The notes under the pieces are model-generated. The model ran no database searches, had not been told where the DNA came from, and was given only the letters and a program-made list of their open reading frames with translations. Positions 24,618-32,600 of a stretch of 49,442 nucleotides of DNA are shown in pieces. Positions within the stretch are counted from its first letter, which is position 1; each line of letters opens with the position of its first letter. Source of the stretch: a virus; IMG/VR virus record IMGVR_UViG_3300035670_000321, positions 1 through 49,442 of that record; one strand, given 5' to 3'. Made by a program: the position numbers and the translations under genes.

Positions 24618-25397
24618 TCATAATGTAAGTGCTTCATTATCAAAAGTTTTTTCCAATTTAGACAAAGCAGCTTTCGTGTATTTTTGATACTTATTTGCTA
24701 AGTTTTGAGGCATCGGTATTTCTTTAATAACGGCGCTGTATTTGTTGGCAAACGTCTCAGCTATTTCCAAAAAGCTAAGTGTCTTACCCGTGCCAAAGTT
24801 CCATACCCCAGACTCATTGATTTCAAAAAACCGCTTGTGTAGGCGAATGATCTCTTCCACATGGATAAAGTCTCGCCGGTAACTTCCGCTGTTTTCAAAT
24901 ACAGTAATCACACCAGATTTAGCCTGCTGCTCAAATTTATGGAAAGGCGACGCTTGATTCCCCTTATGGTCTTCATGAGGCCCATAAACATTAAAGTACC
25001 TAAACAATTGAACTGGTGCCTTTACATCTAACCCTCTAACGTACTCCTCAATCAACAGCTTGGATTTGGCATACAAGTTCGCTGGTTTGCAGACATCGCC
25101 TTCTCGGAAAGTTGTGTTATCAATCCCATACACAGAAGCCGAACTCGCAATCTGCAAAGGAATTCCAAAGGTTTGGCAGCGGTCAATAAGAACCTTAGAA
25201 AACTCGCAGTTGTAGTAACTCAATGCCTCCCAGTCATCGCACGTAGTGTCAGATATAGCGCCTAAGTGGATAACCCTGTCCACACCCTCTAAGCTGTACC
25301 CATCGTCGCGCTCACACAAAGACAAGTCATGGTCTTCCAAAGCCTTGACCATGTTTTGACCAATGAATCCTTTGTGGCCTGTTATCAGAATACGCAC
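24618..25397 (-). CDS. hldD: ADP-glyceromanno-heptose 6-epimerase-like protein
   Basis: NAD(P)-dependent short-chain epimerase, 259 aa (bacterial HldD is about 310). The cofactor loop is GHKGFIG (7-13) and the catalytic YxxxK is YAKSK (109-113) with SSASVYG upstream. The segment RYFNVYGPHEDHKGNQASP closely follows the HldD signature. It would convert ADP-D-glycero- to ADP-L-glycero-manno-heptose. It starts with GTG behind GAGGA, overlapping the kinase stop by 13 bases. It is shorter than usual at the C terminus. Lower GC by eye than flanking structural genes suggests later acquisition. Confidence 0.85.
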   Translation of the reverse strand: MRILITGHKGFIGQNMVKALEDHDLSLCERDDGYSLEGVDRVIHLGAISDTTCDDWEALSYYNCEFSKVLIDRCQTFGIPLQIASSASVYGIDNTTFREGDVCKPANLYAKSKLLIEEYVRGLDVKAPVQLFRYFNVYGPHEDHKGNQASPFHKFEQQAKSGVITVFENSGSYRRDFIHVEEIIRLHKRFFEINESGVWNFGTGKTLSFLEIAETFANKYSAVIKEIPMPQNLANKYQKYTKAALSKLEKTFDNEALTL

Positions 25398-26122
25398 TCA
25401 ACATCCTCTTTAGTCAAAGCGTAAACGCCTAAATGACAACAAGCTATCCCAGCGCATTTATTTGCCATCTCTAAAGCCTGCTTCATGTCTCTCGTCTTGA
25501 AATGGGTATAAGCAAATGCCGCCAAAAATGTATCTCCAGCGCCGCAGACATCAATGACATCCGACTTTGATGCGGCATACCGCAAACCCATGTGCAAACA
25601 GCCATGCTGCCCATTCGTGACAATCAAGTTCTCAAAATCTGGGCTAGACTCCAACGATAGAAACTCAACGCTGTTAATCTTTATGTAAATGTCTTTGAAC
25701 TTTGAGAGAGACTTTTTCTTGGTGTCGAGGTAGATTAAGCCATCAAATTTTTGTCGTATCTGGTGAATGTCTTCGTAAGACAAAAAGCCCTTGTCGTAGT
25801 CAGAAATAACAATAAAGTCGTAGGCTGAGTAGTCGTTATGCCTGAGCGATTGTGGTTTTACATCCTCATCCACTCGCATCAGCATCCGACCAGACTTACC
25901 ATCTACGTATCTAATCTTTTTAGATAATTGTTCAGATGGGATATTTGTTTCAACCTTTACGTCAAACGCCGCCAAGTTAGCAGCGACGTTATAGGCCATG
26001 CCCAACCGAGACTCGGAGTGCGTAAAGTTCAATAGCGGAACTGGAGCCTCTGGGTTTACCCTGTTGATTGAGCCATAGCGGTACTCATCAATACACCCAT
26101 CGCCAATCACCAACGCTTTCAT
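25385..26122 (-). CDS. hldE1: D-glycero-manno-heptose-7-phosphate kinase-like (HldE N-domain)
   Basis: PfkB-family sugar kinase, 245 aa; the N terminus (VIGDGCIDEYRYG then NPEAPVPLL) matches the kinase half of HldE/RfaE. The catalytic anion-hole motif is CGAGDTF (193-199). It is about 70 residues shorter than the bacterial kinase domain, mainly in the middle, and the usual GGAAN substrate motif reads GMAYN, so activity is uncertain. The start overlaps the cupin stop (ATGA). The partner adenylyltransferase is a separate gene upstream. Confidence 0.82.
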   Translation of the reverse strand: MKALVIGDGCIDEYRYGSINRVNPEAPVPLLNFTHSESRLGMAYNVAANLAAFDVKVETNIPSEQLSKKIRYVDGKSGRMLMRVDEDVKPQSLRHNDYSAYDFIVISDYDKGFLSYEDIHQIRQKFDGLIYLDTKKKSLSKFKDIYIKINSVEFLSLESSPDFENLIVTNGQHGCLHMGLRYAASKSDVIDVCGAGDTFLAAFAYTHFKTRDMKQALEMANKCAGIACCHLGVYALTKEDVECVF

Positions 26123-26481
26123 AGCTGGCTATCCCCCGGCAAGACCCTGTAGTTATCCTCAACCGAATCCGCTGTAGATGCCTCAATAATCTTGCCCTCT
26201 TCTAAGCAAAACAATTGGTGTGGCACCATAGGATGATTTCGCCAGACGTCTCCAGCGTTTAGGATGATTTCTTCATGCTTGGCGTTTTTGGTATCAATAA
26301 CAACTAATCGAAACGTGCCATTTAACACATACCAAGTCTCATCTTTAACCTTGTGCATGTGCATTGAGAACTTTGCGCCTTCTTTAAAGTGCAAAATCTT
26401 TGCGGCGTACCCGTAGGTACTAGCCCATATCTCTTCATGCCCCCAGCCTTTTTGCACTATTTCTTTTTTAGCTTTTTCCAT
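26119..26481 (-). CDS. Cupin-fold protein (sugar-phosphate isomerase-like)
   Basis: Single-domain cupin of 120 aa. Metal ligand candidates are in SMHMHKVKDETWYVLNG (two His and one Glu, about 39-49) and VPHQLF (His near 88). It resembles the cupin part of mannose-6-phosphate isomerases and sugar-nucleotide proteins. Lying between the adenylyltransferase and kinase genes, it may act on the same heptose or a precursor, but the reaction is not readable from the sequence. The start overlaps the adenylyltransferase stop by 14 bases. Confidence 0.82.
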   Translation of the reverse strand: MEKAKKEIVQKGWGHEEIWASTYGYAAKILHFKEGAKFSMHMHKVKDETWYVLNGTFRLVVIDTKNAKHEEIILNAGDVWRNHPMVPHQLFCLEEGKIIEASTADSVEDNYRVLPGDSQL

Positions 26482-26857
26482 TTTGCAAAATTCCTGTTGT
26501 TGAGTATCCGCTTAAAAATGGGACTATTACAACTTTAGAAATCCCATATCCGACTACGTCTCTCTCTTCGTAGTCCCCTCCCTTTGTAATGATGTCTGGC
26601 TTAATTTGCTCTATTAGGCGCAGTGGCGTGTCTTCTTCAAAAACCTCAACTTGGTCTACAAAACGCAGTGCCTTCAGCACGGCGACTCGGTCATCAACCG
26701 TGTTAAACGGTCTTTCTTTACCCTTTAGCCGCCGTACCGAACTGTCGGAATTCACCCCGACAATTAGCCTATCCCCAAGCTGTCTTGATGCTTTTAAATA
26801 CTCCACATGCCCACGATGCAAGATGTCAAAACATCCGTTTGTGAACACGATGGTCAT
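26468..26857 (-). CDS. hldE2: Heptose-1-phosphate adenylyltransferase-like (HldE C-domain)
   Basis: Cytidylyltransferase-fold nucleotidyltransferase, 129 aa. Motif NGCFDILHRGH (7-17) gives the HxGH nucleotide-binding site; KGGDY and a GYSTTGIL end match the adenylyltransferase half of HldE/RfaE. It would join AMP to heptose-1-phosphate to make ADP-heptose. Encoded apart from the kinase, in reversed order relative to the bacterial fusion. Its ATG overlaps the stop of the GT/methyltransferase gene (ATGA). Confidence 0.88.
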   Translation of the reverse strand: MTIVFTNGCFDILHRGHVEYLKASRQLGDRLIVGVNSDSSVRRLKGKERPFNTVDDRVAVLKALRFVDQVEVFEEDTPLRLIEQIKPDIITKGGDYEERDVVGYGISKVVIVPFLSGYSTTGILQNGKS

Positions 26858-28209
26858 GGCTTATTTATTGTCACCACAAGGTCTAACCCCGGCTCATCTA
26901 ATACATAGTCCGTAAGCCCAAGCTCTTGCAGGAGACTGCCCATAGACTTGGCGGTAAACCCTGTCTTGTGCCGCATCATTTCCTTGCCATCAGCCACTGA
27001 TGCTCGATGCCCATATAGAATATCCAACGCACTGATCGGGCCTTCACCGCTCATGTACAAAGTATCTAGCAGATCACCATCAGCAATCTTTGCCGCCAGC
27101 ATTTTTAAGTTGGGGACAATGATCCTAATCTTGCCGCCGGGCTTAGTAATCCTCAGCATATCTTTGATGCAAGTCTTTACCAGATGATAGTCAACGTGCT
27201 CTATGCAGTGAGAGGCGTAGATAGCATTTACAGAAGCATCTTCAATTGACCGAAGGTCTGTAATGTCTGCAACAATGTCTGGGTTAGACTGCTTATCCAA
27301 GTCGAGCCGGTACTCATGCAGGTGCTTTAAGTCATCAGCGTATGGAACGTCTTGAACAGAAGACATCCCAGACCCAATATTCAAAACAGAATCTAGGGCT
27401 TTATTGATATTTGCCTTGTCTGATTTGTTGTACTTATCCCACCACGCACGCCAGTCAATGAACGGATCGTACTCCGTGCTGTATTGCATGTGCAAAGCCA
27501 AAGAAGGCATGGGAACGAATAGGTAGTACCCCCTGCTTCTGAACAACTGGTTGATAGACTCATCTTCCATCACGCCAGACACTTCCGACTTACCCATCTT
27601 CTCAAACAAATGCCACTCAGTTTTGATGACAGATAGATGAGTCATGAAGCACGAGGCCGTCATGATTTGAGTGCGCCAATGCCGGTCAGACGATCTAACG
27701 ATGTGGCTACGAACGACCACATTCTCTGGCATGTATTTATAAGGATCGTTGAAGGGGTAGATGGAGACAGGACGACCCATGTTATTGCTAAACTCCACCG
27801 ATGCTTTCAGCATCTTATGGATAGCTGTTTCGTCGTAAAGGTAATCGTCTTGGGCAAAATATACCCACTCTTTACCGTGATCTCTTCCATGCTCATAGCA
27901 ACGCAGAATAGACGGCATGATGCCGTATGTTTCTAAATGCTCAAGCTGTACGGGGAAATTTGCTCTCTCCAAATTGGCTTTTAGGTAGCCAACTGACTCT
28001 TCATCAGAATGATCGTCAAATACTTGTAGTTCTATTTCTAAGTTTGGCACCGTAGACTTTGCGTGGTTCATCGTGTCGATAAGAGAGGCAACACATCGTC
28101 GTGTCACCTCCGGCTTATCTTCACCACAATACCGCTTCATCTCGTGCATTTTGAGATAGTGCTGGCTATCTCCTTTTGAATGTGTTTGCAGCACGACAAG
28201 AAGGTGCAT
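26854..28209 (-). CDS. Glycosyltransferase (GT-A) and SAM methyltransferase fusion
   Basis: Two domains. The N-terminal 260 residues look like a GT2-type glycosyltransferase, with ELQVFDDHSD and a DxD-like AQDDYLYD metal motif. The C-terminal 170 residues are a class I methyltransferase: VLNIGSG for SAM binding, IYASHCIEHV and MLRITKPGGKIRIIVPN. I start it at ATG 28209 (451 aa) with GGAG five bases upstream; a GTG at 28215 is also in frame. It probably adds and methylates a sugar on a surface glycan or on a virion protein. The acceptor is unknown. Confidence 0.85.
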   Translation of the reverse strand: MHLLVVLQTHSKGDSQHYLKMHEMKRYCGEDKPEVTRRCVASLIDTMNHAKSTVPNLEIELQVFDDHSDEESVGYLKANLERANFPVQLEHLETYGIMPSILRCYEHGRDHGKEWVYFAQDDYLYDETAIHKMLKASVEFSNNMGRPVSIYPFNDPYKYMPENVVVRSHIVRSSDRHWRTQIMTASCFMTHLSVIKTEWHLFEKMGKSEVSGVMEDESINQLFRSRGYYLFVPMPSLALHMQYSTEYDPFIDWRAWWDKYNKSDKANINKALDSVLNIGSGMSSVQDVPYADDLKHLHEYRLDLDKQSNPDIVADITDLRSIEDASVNAIYASHCIEHVDYHLVKTCIKDMLRITKPGGKIRIIVPNLKMLAAKIADGDLLDTLYMSGEGPISALDILYGHRASVADGKEMMRHKTGFTAKSMGSLLQELGLTDYVLDEPGLDLVVTINKP

Positions 28210-28211
28210 TG

Positions 28212-28607
28212 TCACTCCATAGGTTCAGTAGGCCATACTCGTGAATTGTCCAAAGTGGTAACGTCAGTGTATGCAGACCAAGCCTGCTTGTACTCAGCCC
28301 AAGCGTCTACGTTGTTACCTTCAGCGATCTTTGTGTCTGACAGAGCTATCGCCTCTGAAGCCATGCGTTTAATTTGCGACAACTCTTCATTGATCTCGTC
28401 TTGGGTTTTAGGGCGATAGTCTTTTACCTCTACCACCTGATCCCCTCGAACCTCATGATGAGACCCAACAAACAGATCGTATGCCGTGTTGTCAGTGTCC
28501 TCTAAAAAGTGAGGCAACCAAGTATTGTCAGGCGGGGTGTTGTTATTCCACGCACGAGGGCCATCAACCACAGCCCCATTTTCAACTTTGCACCAAGAAT
28601 TTCTCAT
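28212..28607 (-). CDS. Putative tail-fibre assembly/chaperone-like protein, 131 aa
   Basis: Begins MRNSWCKVENGAVVDGPRAW, like small phage proteins in which an N-terminal beta region (VENGxVVxGP) precedes a helical C-terminal half; such genes often lie behind tail fibre genes. Here the helix spans about 68-115. It has no catalytic motif. Location next to the RCC1-repeat protein and glycosyltransferases fits an assembly role, but this is a guess. Confidence 0.6.
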   Translation of the reverse strand: MRNSWCKVENGAVVDGPRAWNNNTPPDNTWLPHFLEDTDNTAYDLFVGSHHEVRGDQVVEVKDYRPKTQDEINEELSQIKRMASEAIALSDTKIAEGNNVDAWAEYKQAWSAYTDVTTLDNSRVWPTEPME

Positions 28608-28616
28608 AACAGCTCC

Positions 28617-29630
28617 TTATGCGGCTTGTTTTAGTTGCAACCTTTCCTCTAATGCCTGCCTTACCGCAAGCAATGGAGGCTCCCAATCACCATAGGTCTT
28701 CTGCCTAAATAAGCGGACTGAATCATACCAAGGTGATGTATCGCCGGGCAATGCCCAGCAGTAATATGGGAGCGCAGGCACGATTACCCAAGTCTCAACC
28801 CCCAACGCCGCTGCACAGTGAGCTACCGACGTACAAGACGTAATTACCAAATCCAAGCTAGATAAGATGCTGGCGGTTGCCCTCCAGTCTACAAGCTGAT
28901 CTTTTAAGTCGCCAAAGGGGAGGAACTCTTTTGTGTCGTGATCCCGCTGTAGCGCATAAAAGGTTGCACCCGGAATAGTGTGCAAATTGATTAACATCTC
29001 AGGGTCGAACCTGCGGTGCTGCTCGTGCTCAAACTGAGGATTGCCAGACCACTTGATGCCCACTTTTAACGTGCCCGGACGCTCATACATATCGCGCTTG
29101 GGTGCCGTCAAATAGGGCTTGCCTTGCATGTCTTCGTATTCGTATCCAATGGCGTATCCAGCAGACATACCGGGCACCCAGTAATCGTAATAGACTAGGT
29201 TTTGTTCAGCCGCTGCCGTGGATACGGTAGTAAATCCATTGTCAGAAAAGAACCCCATCAAACTTGGATGGCAGGAAACAATCGTTCTTGCGCCAAGCTC
29301 TTCAAAATCTCTAGCAAATCTGACGTTCATGATTTCGTCGCCATGACCGCCCTCAGACCTGAACAATAAGGTCTTACCCTGCAAATCCTCGCCTGCCCAT
29401 ATTTTCCCTGACAGCGCAGGTGACCCAAACACATTGATGAACCGCCCGGCATTCATGCCGTTGAAACCTTGCCGCAGCTTACCGTGCCGCATGTCATGCC
29501 AACCAAGGTTGAATATGATGCGAGGGTCGTTGGGGTGCTCTTTCAGCTTCTCCCGCAACAGGTTTTCGGCTATGTCTGGATGGCCTTGAATTGCTGCCTC
29601 TAAAGCAAGATCGGTGGTTTCTGTTGTCAT
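28617..29630 (-). CDS. TPR + heptosyltransferase-like (GT9-type) glycosyltransferase
   Basis: Residues about 5-65 form a TPR-like helical pair (DIAENLLREKLKEHPNDP). The rest has the pattern of GT9/heptosyltransferase-fold enzymes: LLFRSEGGHGDEI (88-100), VGIKWSGNPQ (190-199), DLVITSCTSVAHCAAALG (260-277), and a C-terminal PWYDSVRLFRQ. In this family the last motif group binds the nucleotide of the sugar donor. Start ATG 29630 overlaps the RCC1-repeat gene stop by four bases (ATGA), so the two are coupled. The donor is plausibly the ADP-heptose made by the neighbouring genes. Confidence 0.82.
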   Translation of the reverse strand: MTTETTDLALEAAIQGHPDIAENLLREKLKEHPNDPRIIFNLGWHDMRHGKLRQGFNGMNAGRFINVFGSPALSGKIWAGEDLQGKTLLFRSEGGHGDEIMNVRFARDFEELGARTIVSCHPSLMGFFSDNGFTTVSTAAAEQNLVYYDYWVPGMSAGYAIGYEYEDMQGKPYLTAPKRDMYERPGTLKVGIKWSGNPQFEHEQHRRFDPEMLINLHTIPGATFYALQRDHDTKEFLPFGDLKDQLVDWRATASILSSLDLVITSCTSVAHCAAALGVETWVIVPALPYYCWALPGDTSPWYDSVRLFRQKTYGDWEPPLLAVRQALEERLQLKQAA

Positions 29631-32600
29631 ACGGTAGAGAATGCTCCAGTAAATGAGTTACCCGGCCCTTTGATACCACCCGCCCACGTAGTTAAAGTTC
29701 CCGTCTGCACTGGAGAGGATTTACTGGAATTTGTGCCATCCCCAAGTTGCCCACTGGTGCCAAGACCCCATGCCCAAATAGTTCCGTCATTTTTTATGGC
29801 ATAGGATGTAGTGGATGTAGCCCAAACATCTACCCAGCTAGTTAGTGTTCCAATTTGCACTGGGCTAGACCTAGATGCTGTACTTCCGTTTCCAATTTGC
29901 CCAGAAGAGCCAAGCCCCCATGCCCATAATGTACCGTCAGTTTTAACCGCAACCGTATGTGAGTTACCAAGCGCAATATTGCTCCAATTCGTTAACGTAC
30001 CAACCTGAACAGGAACAGATTGTGCAGCCGTTGAACCATTTCCAAGTCGGCCTCCCACTCCATTACCCCACATCCATAGGGTATTGTTTGTACGCAACGC
30101 ACCCATAAATCCATCATTGGCATTGTAGGAAGCCTCTATATACCTCCAGTCAGTTAGCGTGCCGACTTGAGTAGGAGAAAGCCTTGTAAAAGTATCTCCT
30201 AAACCTAACTGCCCATCTTGGTTTAAACCCCATGTCCATAAAGTACCGTCATCTTTGAGATTACCCGATACCCAATTGGTTAGCGTGCCAATTTGCACTG
30301 GAGATGAAATTGATGTTGAATAAATATACGCAGGAGGTGTACTGTAGTTATTACTCGGCCCCGCATAGCCATAACCCCACGAGGCAATCGTGTTATCCGT
30401 TTTCTGTGCAACACCAACACCTATGTTTTGAAAAGAAGTATCACCAGATGCCGACCCTCCAAGTAAACCCGAATATCCCGTGCCTATTTGAACAGGGGAG
30501 GATTTATCTACGGTGGTGCCATCGCCAAGTTGGTAATATTTACCTACTGCCCATAAAGTGTTGTCTGTTTTTACAAAATAAGAGTTTTGGTATGCACCAA
30601 AAGCATAAGCCCAATCAGTAAGCGTCCCAACTTGAACAGGGGATGACCTAGAGGTCGTGTCATTAAGCCCTAATTGACCATCTGAATTTCTTCCCCAAGC
30701 CCACAAAGTACCATCTGTTTTGATGGCATTAATCGCACCGGCAGCATCACTTGCTAGTTTTATCTTAGACCAATTTGATAGCGTTCCAATTTGGACTGGG
30801 CTACTTCTATCTGTCGTATCTCCTAAACCTAAAACACCATTAGTATTCATCCCCCAAGACCACAAAGTATTGTCGTCTTTAATAGCAAAAGAAGAACCAT
30901 CAGAGCCGGATGCGCCGCCCGATGCCGCAAGTTTGTCCCAGTTAGTTAATGTGCCAACCTGACGCAGACGATAATTACTTACAGTATCTCCCTGTCCTAG
31001 TTGCCCGTACTGATTTCCGCCAGCCGACCATAGCGATTTATCGTTTTTACGAAGCAATGAGTGCCGCTGACCTGCCGAAATGTCTGCCCAAGTATTATCC
31101 GTGCCAACTTGAAGTGGAACAGGAGCAAAAAATCCACCTGAAAGGCCAAGACCGGGATATGGGCCACCAGCGGTACTAACAACATTATCCCCACAACCCC
31201 ATACTTCACCAGAAGTATTTAGGAAAAAACTTCTAAGGTTAGATGCGACAGCCTGCGTCCAATTGGTGAGCGTTCCAATTTGAACTGGCGAAGACCGTGC
31301 TACTGTGCTTCCAGTTCCTAATTGTCCATAACTACCACCTCCCCAAGACCAAATGGTTCCATCTGTTTTTACTGCAACCGCGTGACTTGTTCCCAAGTAC
31401 GCCCTTGACCAATTTGTCAGAGTGCCAATTTGAACAGGTGAAGATTTACTCGTTGCAGTGCCATCACCTAGCTGACCACTACCGTTATACCCCCAAGCCC
31501 ACAATGTTCCATCATTTTTGACTGCAAGCGCACTATATCCACCGTTAGAAACGGTAGCCCACGTTGTAAGGGTTCCAATTTGAACTGGAGATGATCTATT
31601 AGTTGAAGTGTTATCTCCAATCTGCCCGTAATTATTGCTACCCCAAGCCCATAACGTACCATCGGTTTTTATAGCAAAAGTAGTCCAGTCTTCAGTAGCA
31701 AAAACTTGACTCCAATTATTTAATGTTCCAATTTGAACGGGGGATGATCTATTAGTGGTAGTCCCATCTCCTAATTGTCCAAGATTATTTGCTCCAGTAG
31801 CCCAAAGCTGACCACTTCTAATAAAATAACTTGTCGTTCTTCCGCCAGCTATTTTTGAGTAATCTGAAAGCGTTCCAACTTGTACAGGGAATGATCTTGA
31901 GTCTGTGTCGTTAAGTCCTAGTTGACCGGAATTGTTATATCCCCAAGCCCATAACGTGTTGTCTGACCCAATTGCGAGAGAATGGTAGTTTCCACTAGAC
32001 GTTTGTGACCATGTTAATGTACCAATCATTTTTGGGGCAGTGACTTTTGTAAGAGTTCCGTCACCACATTCGTATTCTGAATTTCTACCCCAAGCAAACA
32101 TGTAGTTGTTTATGGAAAGGGCAAGCGCATTGAAGTATGAAACTCCTTCTGGCAAACTTCCAAAAGTAATAGGGATTAAAACTGGAGAGGAGAACGATAC
32201 AGTGTTTGCAAGGTTTGTAACCTCTGGGCCTTGAACCAAACCAGCCTCAATACCCCATGACCACAAAGTCCCATCCGTTTTTATCGCAAGCCCAAATTGA
32301 CTACCCGCAGACACCTTTGACCAATCAGTCTGAGTGCCTATTTGAACGGGTGAGCTTCTCCATACGGTTGTGCCATCACCAACTTCGTAATAGTTATTGT
32401 TGCCACACGCATACAAAGCGCCATTCGAAATGAAGTAGGCAGCAGTGCCATAACTAAAATCGGAGTATTGCCTGTCTGTAAAAGGGGTTGGGAAGTATAA
32501 ATATTGGTCTGCCGTTCCCCAAGTGCTATTGCCTAAGTTTCCTTGATTGTTGTAGCCCCATGTCCACAACGTACCGTCTGATTTAATTGCTCCGGGTGTA

